DNA from: JBDHUV01 sp039809365
Lineage (GTDB): Bacteria; Patescibacteriota; Microgenomatia; Levybacterales; GWA1-39-11
Direction of reading: 5' to 3'
DNA: 12,630 bases
Assembly: GCA_039809365.1 (NCBI GenBank)
Contig: JBDHUV010000011.1
Span: forward strand, 1-12,630
In this document: positions 7,188 to 12,630 of the stretch, one piece after another
Layout: every line of letters begins with the position of its first letter
Numbering within the stretch: the first letter of the stretch is position 1
The notes under the pieces: generated by a model
Database searches by the model: none
Told to the model about the DNA's origin: nothing
The model's input: the letters and a program-made list of their open reading frames with translations, nothing else
Made by a program: the position numbers and the translations under genes

Positions 7188-8089
7188 AAGATAACGCATT
7201 CTATACATCATTTCTCAACACATTTGAACCTCAATTCCAACAGGCTGTAGAGGAAATGTTTCAATCCTCACACGACACAAGTTTTGGTTCAGATTTGGTA
7301 GATATATTTCAAAAGCCTCTCCAAGGATATCTTGCTGGAGGAAAAAGAGTACGACCATTTCTTATCGCAGTTGGAGCTAATTCCCTTGAAAAAAAAGTAA
7401 TAGATGCAGGAATAGCCTTTGAACTTATTCATACATTCGCATTAATTCATGATGATCTTATGGACGGAGCATCAAAAAGAAGAAATAGCCCTACCGTTCA
7501 TACGTTCTTTAGTCAACAAGGATATAACGGGCAAGCTGGTGCAATTTTACTTGGCGATTTTATCCTTGCAGGAGCAAATGAATATTTAGCAAAGCATGTA
7601 CCTGACTGTATGCCTATATTTGCAAAAATGCAGAGATTTCTATGTGTTGGACAGTTTTATGAAATGATTCATTGGAATACGATGATACAACCAGAGGTTA
7701 GTGAAAAAATTGCAAGATTTAAATCTGCACAGTATACATTTATGTATCCTCTGCAACTTGGACTCCTCCTTGCCTCAAGTGATATACACACATTGGATAC
7801 ATATGCAGATGCTGCCGGACTTGCATTCCAGATTCGTGATGATTGGCTCGATATATCACACGACAAAACATCTGGGAAAGACTCAGATTTAGATAGTAAA
7901 AATAGTGTGCCAAATATGGTACAGAATATATATAAAAAAACAGGCGATTTAGAAGCTACAAAAAAGGAAGTAATGAAACTTTTGGAAAGTTATAAGGAGA
8001 CTGCTTTAAAAGCTCTCGAATCAGCAAACCTTACTGAATCCCAAAGTTCAGCACTGAATACGTTACTCGAGTTTTCAACCACTTTGTAA
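7184..8089 (+). CDS. Polyprenyl (farnesyl/geranylgeranyl-type) diphosphate synthase
   Basis: This gene encodes 301 residues of the trans-isoprenyl diphosphate synthase family, which elongates isoprenoid chains by adding isopentenyl diphosphate to an allylic substrate. GGKRVRP (52-58) binds the diphosphate. The first aspartate-rich motif is HDDLMD with D90, D91 and D94. The second is QIRDDWLD with D219, D220 and D223. The first motif lacks the two-residue insertion typical of E. coli-type farnesyl synthases (DDxxxxD), so a geranylgeranyl or longer product is possible. Residues F85 and A86 before the motif also influence length. Where many homologues have a GKPxGxD-like segment, this protein reads GKDSDLDSKNS. 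It shares an ATGA junction with the transporter gene and its 3' end overlaps the convergent HAD gene by 15 bases. Product chain length cannot be set from sequence alone. Confidence 0.9.
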   Translation: MKDNAFYTSFLNTFEPQFQQAVEEMFQSSHDTSFGSDLVDIFQKPLQGYLAGGKRVRPFLIAVGANSLEKKVIDAGIAFELIHTFALIHDDLMDGASKRRNSPTVHTFFSQQGYNGQAGAILLGDFILAGANEYLAKHVPDCMPIFAKMQRFLCVGQFYEMIHWNTMIQPEVSEKIARFKSAQYTFMYPLQLGLLLASSDIHTLDTYADAAGLAFQIRDDWLDISHDKTSGKDSDLDSKNSVPNMVQNIYKKTGDLEATKKEVMKLLESYKETALKALESANLTESQSSALNTLLEFSTTL

Positions 8090-8734
8090 TATTTCTTCAA
8101 TATTTTTTAAAACATCTGCAGGATCATCATATATTTGTTTTGCTCCTGATAACGTGGAATCTGGAAAACCACCACATCGTACTGCGATTACAGGAACTCC
8201 ACATTTTTCTGAGGCTTCAATATCATAGGGAGTGTCCCCGATTAATAACACTTCATCAGCAGGAAGCTGTATTTTATTGAGAGCCTCTCTGACAATATCT
8301 GAATCTGGTTTTGAATTTTGCACATCTGAGGAAGATGTAGTTGTATGGAGAAACTCTTTTACGTGTACTGTATCCAGTAACTGGTCCATATCTTTTTCTG
8401 AAGCAGAGCTTGCTGTTACCATTTTTATTTCTTTTTCAGAAAAATATTTTACTAAATCATACGCACCAGGAGCAGGGGAGAGCGTTGGAAGATATTTTGT
8501 TCGAAATATTTTTCCTCTCATCTGGGATATTTCTTTCCCTTTTGCTTTATCTTCTTGTAACTCTGGAAAGAAAAATGGAATAATTTTATCACTCCCCATT
8601 CCTATAAGAGGACGTACATCATCATATTTAACTGTATAACCGAAGTGAGCAAATGCTTCTACCCACGAATGAGCATGAGCATCATTACTCAGAATAAGTG
8701 TTCCATCGACATCAAATAGGATTCCTTTTATCAT
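8075..8734 (-). CDS. HAD-superfamily phosphatase, phosphoglycolate-phosphatase/beta-phosphoglucomutase-like
   Basis: This gene encodes 219 residues with all four HAD motifs: FDVDGT (nucleophile D8, acid/base D10), VTASS (T107/S109 region), K142 in SKPDSD, and GDTPYD (D167, D171). The helical cap between motifs I and II (about 15-85) is the type found in phosphoglycolate phosphatases and beta-phosphoglucomutases. These enzymes hydrolyse or transfer phosphate on small metabolites. The substrate cannot be read from the sequence. The ATG at 8734 begins just after the extended -10 TGATATACT, so the mRNA should be leaderless. The 3' end overlaps the prenyl synthase gene tail-to-tail by 15 bases, with no terminator visible between them. 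Confidence 0.88.
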   Translation of the reverse strand: MIKGILFDVDGTLILSNDAHAHSWVEAFAHFGYTVKYDDVRPLIGMGSDKIIPFFFPELQEDKAKGKEISQMRGKIFRTKYLPTLSPAPGAYDLVKYFSEKEIKMVTASSASEKDMDQLLDTVHVKEFLHTTTSSSDVQNSKPDSDIVREALNKIQLPADEVLLIGDTPYDIEASEKCGVPVIAVRCGGFPDSTLSGAKQIYDDPADVLKNIEEILQSG

Positions 8735-8741
8735 GAAAAGA

Positions 8742-8750
8742 AGTATATCA
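8742..8750 (-). promoter_or_regulatory. Extended -10 TGATATACT of the HAD gene, leaderless
   Basis: On the minus strand TGATATACT runs from 8750 to 8742. The predicted start at about 8735 is one base before the ATG at 8734. There is no -35 match at 17-base spacing, which is usual when the -10 is extended. The same nine bases recur upstream of two other genes. Confidence 0.6.
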
Positions 8751-8788
8751 CATGGATGTAAGTTTTATGTATATGGGAAAGTGTTGGT

Positions 8789-8814
8789 GAGGGCGACCAC
8801 GTATGGCCGCCCTC
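8789..8814 (-). terminator. GC-rich 3' hairpin with a TACG tetraloop after the 95-residue gene
   Basis: In minus-strand orientation the arm GAGGGCGGCCA pairs with TGGTCGCCCTC around the loop TACG, giving 11 continuous pairs including one G-T wobble. Read on the plus strand the wobble becomes an A-C mismatch, so the hairpin fits an RNA from the minus strand. It begins 14 bases after the stop codon at 8829. UACG belongs to the stable UNCG loop group. No T-tract follows, so it may protect or process the 3' end and need not be a simple intrinsic terminator. Confidence 0.6.
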
Positions 8815-8828
8815 GAGATTGTGAGAGG

Positions 8829-9116
8829 CTACTCTCCGTACCAGTCATGATAACCGGTCCAAAAGAGTAGGTCCTCTGGAGTGAAGATGTCCTCCACTTG
8901 AATACTATAGTCATCCGATTCCACGATTTGGGGAGAGTTCTGCATCCTCTTGTGCTGGATACTCTTCCGCAGTGCGATAGCTCGCTTGTGGTGCTTGCGC
9001 CCCTCGCGCTCTGCCGTTCGCATCCTGGGAAGGAGGTCCTTCATGGACTTCCTATGGCACTGAAATGCGATTTTCGGAACCTTCCGCATCTCACCGACCT
9101 TGACTTTCACGCCCAC
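8829..9116 (-). CDS. Small basic protein with an acidic tail, family not recognised
   Basis: This gene encodes 95 residues from a GTG at 9116, with a purine-rich AGGGAG ending about eight bases upstream. A second possible start is the ATG at 9089 (residue 10). Residues 1-58 are strongly basic (KVKVGEMRK, RMRTAEREGRKHHKR, QHKRMQ), suggesting nucleic-acid or ribosome contact. The tail from about 66 is acidic and aromatic, ending FWTGYHDWYGE. By hand count 8881-9060 is 55% GC (99 of 180) against roughly 30% in neighbours, with many codons ending in G or C. The minus strand is chosen over an overlapping plus-strand frame (8898-9170) because promoter, binding site and strand-polarised hairpins all point this way. 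It lies between the LOG and HAD genes. I know no family for it and infer no specific function. Confidence 0.65.
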   Translation of the reverse strand: MGVKVKVGEMRKVPKIAFQCHRKSMKDLLPRMRTAEREGRKHHKRAIALRKSIQHKRMQNSPQIVESDDYSIQVEDIFTPEDLLFWTGYHDWYGE

Positions 9117-9134
9117 GAGGCAACTCCCTCGGAT

Positions 9135-9155
9135 TACCCTGTACGATACAGGGTA
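9135..9155 (-). promoter_or_regulatory. Perfect 9-base-pair leader hairpin or operator
   Basis: TACCCTGTA and TACAGGGTA are perfect inverted repeats around a three-base loop. They lie about 11 bases after the predicted transcription start and about 19 bases before the GTG at 9116. The repeat could act as a leader RNA stem that controls translation or stability, or as a DNA operator for a dimeric repressor. Unlike the longer hairpins in the window it has no wobble pair to reveal which strand matters. Confidence 0.6.
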
Positions 9156-9172
9156 CGAATAACGATTTAGTG

Positions 9173-9201
9173 AGTATATCAGATAAAAATTAGAATTACA
9201 A
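9173..9201 (-). promoter_or_regulatory. Promoter of the 95-residue gene
   Basis: On the minus strand TTGTAA (9201-9196) and the extended -10 TGATATACT (9181-9173) are separated by 17 bases, measured to TATACT. Transcription should start near 9166, giving a leader of about 50 bases that contains the 9135-9155 hairpin. Confidence 0.65.
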
Positions 9202-9214
9202 GCCTATAGTGGGA

Positions 9215-9844
9215 TTATTCTAAGAAGAGAGCACATTCAGAACCTTTGCACAAATCATGGCTGTGAGGATCTTTATTAAGCTTTGCTTCAAATTTTTCGA
9301 TTGCTTTCAGAGCGTCTTCAGGAGTATTTACAATTTTATATATCTTCTCTTCATCAGGACGGATAAGCATATGTTTCTTAAAGTCCTGCATAAGATGCTC
9401 CCAAAACTCTCCATATAAAATAAGGGGTTTGTGTTTATCTATATAGAGTCGAGCAACACCCCAAGCCATTGCAAACTCAGAGATTGTTCCTGTTCCTCCG
9501 TTAAATACAATATATGCATCTCCTAATTCAAGAAGCTTTTTTGTCCGCATAATATAATTTGCTTCTTCATATGTTTTATCTGCAAAGTTAGCAGCAACTT
9601 CTCCTTTAAAATTAGTAGCTAATTCAGGACGATAATATACAGCAGAGGTTTTTCCATTCACTTCTTGTGCGCCAATAGTAGCTGCAAGCATGACTCCAGG
9701 ACCTCCGCCATTTACCACACGTCTCCCTGAAGTTGCAATCGCTTTTGCTGTCTCGTATGCACCATCAAAATGAGGATCCCCAACATCACCGCATGAACAG
9801 CCAAAGAAAGTAACAGAGTTAATGCATAAATCAGATTTTGCCAC
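9215..9844 (-). CDS. LOG-family Rossmann protein (lysine-decarboxylase-like fold)
   Basis: This gene encodes 209 residues of the LOG/TIGR00730 family, whose characterised members release adenine-type bases or ribose phosphate from nucleoside monophosphates. The nucleotide-binding pattern is visible: VVNGGGPGVMLAA (43-55), R100 with KK at 102-103, and FNGGTGTISEF (114-124, E123). The usual PGGxGT is NGGTGT here. The N-terminal segment is also unusual: where relatives commonly have FGSSR, it reads FGCSCGDVGDP (C16, C18). The C-terminus adds HSHDLCKGSEC with two His and two Cys, which could bind a metal or form disulfides. A GTG start at 9844 is supported by TTGAAT-N17-CATAAT directly upstream, so the transcript would be leaderless. 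It is divergent from the beta-CASP gene. Actual substrate is unknown. Confidence 0.85.
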   Translation of the reverse strand: MAKSDLCINSVTFFGCSCGDVGDPHFDGAYETAKAIATSGRRVVNGGGPGVMLAATIGAQEVNGKTSAVYYRPELATNFKGEVAANFADKTYEEANYIMRTKKLLELGDAYIVFNGGTGTISEFAMAWGVARLYIDKHKPLILYGEFWEHLMQDFKKHMLIRPDEEKIYKIVNTPEDALKAIEKFEAKLNKDPHSHDLCKGSECALFLE

Positions 9845-9849
9845 AATTC

Positions 9850-9878
9850 ATTATGACCCAATTTAGCAATTGATTCAA
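9850..9878 (-). promoter_or_regulatory. Promoter of the LOG-family gene, leaderless
   Basis: On the minus strand TTGAAT (9878-9873) and CATAAT (9855-9850) are exactly 17 bases apart. The predicted start falls at about 9843-9844, on the GTG start codon. Confidence 0.6.
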
Positions 9879-9900
9879 TACCCACGTTCCAATATAAACC

Positions 9901-9909
9901 TGATATACT
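9901..9909 (+). promoter_or_regulatory. Extended -10 TGATATACT of the beta-CASP gene
   Basis: TGATATACT ends ten bases before the ATG at 9920, so the leader would be about four bases. No clear -35 is visible, consistent with an extended -10. It is identical to the -10 elements at 8750-8742 and 9181-9173 on the minus strand. Confidence 0.6.
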
Positions 9910-9919
9910 AAATATTGTT

Positions 9920-11260
9920 ATGAGTAATCTAACATTTTTTGGTGCTTCAGGAATAGTTACCGGCTCATGTTTTTTACTACAACAAGACTCAGATTCTTTC
10001 CTCATAGATTTAGGTATGTATCAAGAGAGTTCAGATATACAGTCTGAGAATACAAAGCCTCTTCCATTTGATCCAACGAGTCTTAACTGCGTTTTTATTA
10101 CCCATGCTCACTTAGATCATTGTGGAAGACTCCCTTTACTTGCAAAAGCAGGGTATAGAGGACCAATCTATATGACTCCTGCAACAAAAGATATTGTTGA
10201 GATATCTTTAGATGATTCAGCTCGACTTGCAGAAAGAAAAGAGGAAGAAGATGGAATTCCTGCTCTCTATACATCTGATGATGTACTAAAAGTACTAGAC
10301 CTTATTCAAACGGTAGAGTATGACACTCCTTTTACACACGGTTCCACAAATATTGTATTTAAAGATGCAGGACATATTCTTGGATCAGCAATTGTTGAGA
10401 TTACCGATAAAATCGGAAAGAAAACAGTCTTTAGTGGAGATTTAGGAAATTTTCCAGAAGACATTATTAAGCCTACAGAGTTTATCTCAGATGCGTCTAC
10501 TGTTGTAATTGAATCCACCTATGGAGGAGAGACCCATAAACACGAAGATGTGTATGAAATACTCCAACATGAAATAAATGAAATCAGCAATACAAATGGG
10601 GTTCTTCTTATCCCTGCATTTTCTATCCAAAGGACTCAGGAGCTCATTCATAGAATTGGACATTTACTCAAAGACAAAAAAATAAGTGCAGATATTCCTA
10701 TTTATGTAGATAGTCCTATGGCAATTAAAGTGACTGAGGTATTTAAGAAATATACAAATTTATATAATTCTCACACTGCATCGGATGAGACTCCATTTGA
10801 GTTTGATACATTGATTCTTACTGAAGAAGCCCATCAAAGTAAAGAGATTCTTAAAGTAGATGGACCAAAAGTAGTCATTGCAGGAAGTGGGATGATGAGT
10901 GGAGGAAGGATACAATATCATCTAAAAAATTATATTTCTAGTTATAATACAAGAATCCTCATCGTAGGGTACCAAGCAGAAAACACACTAGGAAGACAGA
11001 TTGAGACAGGAGTTAAAAGAATAACTCTTTTTGAAGAAGACATACCTATACATGCAACTATCACAAAAATTGAGTCAATGAGTTCTCATGCAGATCATCC
11101 AAAACTTATGAAATGGTTACACACCATAAAAGGATTAGAGAACGTGTGTATTGTTCATGGTGAAGATGATAGAAGACAAGCACTTGCCGATGCGATAAAA
11201 AATGACTTTCCAAATGTACAGATCCATTTACCAACTCCAACGCAAACAATTAAGTATTAA
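9920..11260 (+). CDS. Metallo-beta-lactamase-fold beta-CASP ribonuclease, CPSF73/YSH1-like
   Basis: This gene encodes 446 residues. The metallo-beta-lactamase metal ligands are present: D30 in FLIDLG, HAHLDHCGR with H62, H64, D66 and H67, H152 in DAGHILGSA, and D174 in FSGDLGN. The beta-CASP cap motifs follow: motif A E198 in IESTYGG, motif B H334, and motif C H390 in SSHAD. H413 in VHGE completes the site. The arrangement matches the bacterial and archaeal relatives of the eukaryotic mRNA 3'-processing nuclease CPSF73, so the likely role is RNA cleavage or 5'-3' trimming in the cytoplasm. All ligands are intact, so activity is expected. It is preceded by an extended -10 and has a leader of only about four bases. 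The gene is divergent from the LOG gene and convergent with a TPR-like gene 56 bases downstream. Confidence 0.92.
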   Translation: MSNLTFFGASGIVTGSCFLLQQDSDSFLIDLGMYQESSDIQSENTKPLPFDPTSLNCVFITHAHLDHCGRLPLLAKAGYRGPIYMTPATKDIVEISLDDSARLAERKEEEDGIPALYTSDDVLKVLDLIQTVEYDTPFTHGSTNIVFKDAGHILGSAIVEITDKIGKKTVFSGDLGNFPEDIIKPTEFISDASTVVIESTYGGETHKHEDVYEILQHEINEISNTNGVLLIPAFSIQRTQELIHRIGHLLKDKKISADIPIYVDSPMAIKVTEVFKKYTNLYNSHTASDETPFEFDTLILTEEAHQSKEILKVDGPKVVIAGSGMMSGGRIQYHLKNYISSYNTRILIVGYQAENTLGRQIETGVKRITLFEEDIPIHATITKIESMSSHADHPKLMKWLHTIKGLENVCIVHGEDDRRQALADAIKNDFPNVQIHLPTPTQTIKY

Positions 11261-11316
11261 AGATATATATTCCTATTCGTAATTTACCCAATTTCTGAAT
11301 AGTCTATTGAAATAAA

Positions 11317-11796
11317 TTATTTTGAGTTTTTCTTAAGAAACACTTCCAATGCTTTATCCAGAGGAGCAACACCACAATCTTCTCGTTGTTCATCTGTAAT
11401 TGTATTATCTACAGGAAGTTGCTTCCACTTTCCTTTTACTTTTTTAAATTGAGTACCATACTTTTGAGGTTTATCCTGAGCAACAAGATATCTATCCCAT
11501 GCTGCCGCGTAAAGCCATTTGGTAACATTACTTCCCATATCTACTGCTTTTTTTGCATAATGATATGCTTTTTTATAATCTTCAACTGTCTCTCCATGAA
11601 GAAAAAGATATGCTAAATAATGACAATTCCAAATCTCAGTTGTATCTATACTAGACTCAATTTCTTTTACTCTCTGTAAACGTTTTTTATCTCTTTTATC
11701 TATTTCCACAGCTACTTGGGCATCATCATAGTCCAGAGTTTCCCTATCATTTTTATCTTCATAATACATTTTTTCTAGTTCTACACTAATCGCCAT
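11317..11796 (-). CDS. TPR/Sel1-like helical protein with a conserved C-terminal QKYGTQ segment
   Basis: This gene encodes 159 residues, hydrophilic and largely helical. Residues 54-90 (HYLAYLFLHGETVEDYKKAYHYAKKAVDMG) read like a tetratricopeptide or Sel1-type helix pair. AAWDRYL (98-104) and QKYGTQF (111-117) follow, then a PVDNTITDEQRED segment. This layout, together with the opening YYEDKNDRE, resembles a family of uncharacterised bacterial proteins near DUF6624. I give that only as a tentative match. It probably mediates protein contacts, and no catalytic motif is seen. The ATG at 11796 coincides with the predicted transcription start of an extended -10 (TGGTATTAT), so the mRNA should be leaderless. 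It is convergent with the beta-CASP gene and divergent from the DUF1653 gene. Confidence 0.72.
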   Translation of the reverse strand: MAISVELEKMYYEDKNDRETLDYDDAQVAVEIDKRDKKRLQRVKEIESSIDTTEIWNCHYLAYLFLHGETVEDYKKAYHYAKKAVDMGSNVTKWLYAAAWDRYLVAQDKPQKYGTQFKKVKGKWKQLPVDNTITDEQREDCGVAPLDKALEVFLKKNSK

Positions 11797-11802
11797 ATTT
11801 CT

Positions 11803-11811
11803 ATAATACCA
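11803..11811 (-). promoter_or_regulatory. Extended -10 TGGTATTAT of the TPR-like gene, leaderless
   Basis: On the minus strand TGGTATTAT runs from 11811 to 11803, six bases before the ATG at 11796. The predicted start is the A of that codon. No -35 match at 17 bases. Confidence 0.55.
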
Positions 11812-11860
11812 AAATGTATTGTGTTTACATTATATGAATTGATAAGATAGGTTATTAGTT

Positions 11861-12082
11861 ATGAATAAATTAAAGCTAGGGAAATACAAACATTACAAAG
11901 GGAATTTATATACTGTAATAGGAATAGCAAAACATAGTGAAACGTTAGAAGAAGTTGTGGTATATGAATGTTTATATGACAATCCAGATGGAAAGCTCTG
12001 GGTTAGACCATTGAAAATGTTTGTAGAGAACGTAGAAGTAAATGGAAAAAGCACCCCTCGATTTGAGTATGTTGGAGAATAA
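11861..12082 (+). CDS. DUF1653 protein
   Basis: This gene encodes 73 residues, matching the whole length of the DUF1653 family (PF07866). The signature residues are present: G-x-Y-x-HYKG (KYKHYKG), Y-x-V, A-x-H-S-ET (AKHSETLE), VVVYECLYD, LWVRPLKMF and PRFEYVG. The domain is small, beta-rich and without known function. The start is the ATG at 11861. A weak AGATAGG-type purine run lies about 11 bases upstream, so this gene may have a short conventional leader. The promoter is unclear: TTGTGT at 11819-11824 and an ATAAGA-like -10 17 bases on are only a poor match. The CYTH gene follows on the same strand after 63 bases but has its own TATAAT. Confidence 0.85.
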   Translation: MNKLKLGKYKHYKGNLYTVIGIAKHSETLEEVVVYECLYDNPDGKLWVRPLKMFVENVEVNGKSTPRFEYVGE

Positions 12083-12130
12083 GTGAAAACACAATAATTA
12101 TTTACTATATTGAACAAATTTATTAAGTAC

Positions 12131-12136
12131 TATAAT
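12131..12136 (+). promoter_or_regulatory. Consensus -10 of the CYTH gene, nearly leaderless
   Basis: A perfect TATAAT ends nine bases before the ATG at 12146, so the predicted start at about 12143 leaves a three-base leader. Possible -35 boxes (TTGAAC at 12110, or TATTGA at 12108 with 17-base spacing) are weak. Confidence 0.55.
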
Positions 12137-12145
12137 TTATGACAT

Positions 12146-12630
12146 ATGGACACTGAATGGGAAGCAAAGTTTCTAGATATAGATAAAGGAGAATTACGAA
12201 ATAGACTAAAATTCTCAGGAGCCAAGTTGGTAAAACCAGAGACTCTTTATAAGAGGGCTGTTTTTTCTTACCTCAAGGACACAAGAAGGAGGGTGGTTGG
12301 CTTCGTGTTAGAGATGAAGGAGATAAAATTACAATGAGTTTGAAAGTTACTATAAATGGCCAAATAGAAACACAAAAAGAAATACAGCTAATAGTAGATA
12401 ATTATGACAAAGCACGACAACTACTTCTTGAAATCGGTTGTATAGAAAAAGCATATCAGGAAACAAAAAGGGAAGTTTGGGAATTGGGTAATGTAGAAGC
12501 AACAATTGATGAATGGCCGTATCTTGAACCTTATGCTGAGTTAGAAGGTGATTCAGAAGAAGAAGTTAAAAATGCAGCTCAGTTGTTGGGTTTTGATTAC
12601 AATCAAGCAGTATTTGGTGCAGTTGACCAA
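12146..12630 (+). pseudogene. CYTH-domain protein (CyaB/ThTPase-like), frame-broken and cut by the window edge
   Basis: The first frame (12146 to about 12267) begins MDTEWEAKF, with the ExExK signature of CYTH (E4, E6, K8). These triphosphate tunnel enzymes act on ATP, thiamine triphosphate or other polyphosphates. That frame then reads unrelated residues and stops at 12337. In the -1 frame from about 12268 to the window end the family pattern resumes: LPQGHKKEGGWLRVRDEGDK, then KREVWEL and IDEWPYLEPYAELEG, ending FGAVDQ without a stop. Adding one T near 12261-12269 (six Ts, C, TT) restores a single frame reading about VFSLPQGH. The two parts total about 162 residues, so only a few C-terminal residues are probably missing. 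It may be a sequencing error in a T run, a true pseudogene or a frameshifted gene. All key residues after the break look conserved. Confidence 0.8.

Noticed and set aside
8898..9170. Plus-strand frame of 90 codons
   Set aside because: Overlaps the 95-residue minus-strand gene. No plus-strand promoter or binding site was seen, and it runs through the leader hairpin.
9712..10005. Minus-strand frame of 97 codons
   Set aside because: Overlaps the LOG gene start and the beginning of the beta-CASP gene, both well supported.
11273..11302. CTATTC/GAATAG inverted repeat as a bidirectional terminator
   Set aside because: Six-base A/T-rich stem with an 18-base loop and no T-tract directly after it, so it could easily arise by chance.
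1..12630. CRISPR arrays, tRNA or rRNA genes, insertion sequences
   Set aside because: No regularly spaced direct repeats, no cloverleaf or rRNA stretches, and no transposase or terminal inverted repeats with target duplications were found by reading both strands.

Overview
This is an AT-rich (roughly one third GC), gene-dense bacterial window. TGA works as a normal stop (for example at 7185-7187 and 8075-8077), so recoded-TGA lineages such as Gracilibacteria and Absconditabacteria are unlikely. Very compact spacing, tail-to-tail gene overlaps, weak Shine-Dalgarno signals and the gene repertoire suggest a reduced-genome Candidatus Patescibacteria (CPR) member. The repertoire includes a 7TM/ATP-grasp pair, an exonuclease-GIY-YIG fusion, a queuosine-precursor transporter, DUF1653 and CYTH proteins. 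The lineage is inferred, not proven.

Layout: (1) 87-608, a GC-richer unit with a strong promoter, a 24-position leader hairpin, an 85-residue membrane protein and a structured 3' region. (2) 682-2966, a two-gene operon: a 7TM protein, then an ATP-grasp ligase fused to a retropepsin-like protease. It resembles a compact peptide-tagging or amidoligase module with the writing and removing activities in one chain. (3) 3041-3520, an unrecognised acidic protein. (4) 3517-6427, minus strand: DinB polymerase and a DEDDh exonuclease/GIY-YIG nuclease. (5) 6504-8089, a queuosine-precursor transporter translationally coupled to a polyprenyl diphosphate synthase. (6) 8075-8734, a HAD phosphatase on the minus strand. 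(7) 8789-9201, a second GC-rich small-protein unit bracketed by hairpins, minus strand. (8) 9215-11260, divergent LOG-family and beta-CASP metallo-hydrolase genes. (9) 11317-12630, a TPR-like protein, a DUF1653 protein and a CYTH-domain gene carrying a one-base frame break. The last runs to the window edge.

The clearest cross-gene pattern is regulatory. At least eight AT-rich genes have a -10 box so close to the start codon that their mRNAs should be leaderless or have leaders of about 0-5 bases. Three of them or their neighbours use the identical extended -10 TGATATACT. The two GC-rich small-protein genes differ: they have leaders of roughly 50-120 bases, purine-rich ribosome binding sites, and strong hairpins before and after the ORF. 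In the longest hairpins the wobble pairs work only on the strand that carries the gene, so the structures probably act as RNA. These two hairpin-bracketed cassettes, and the ligase-protease fusion, are the best candidates for undescribed biology. No tRNA, rRNA, CRISPR array, insertion sequence or origin was found.
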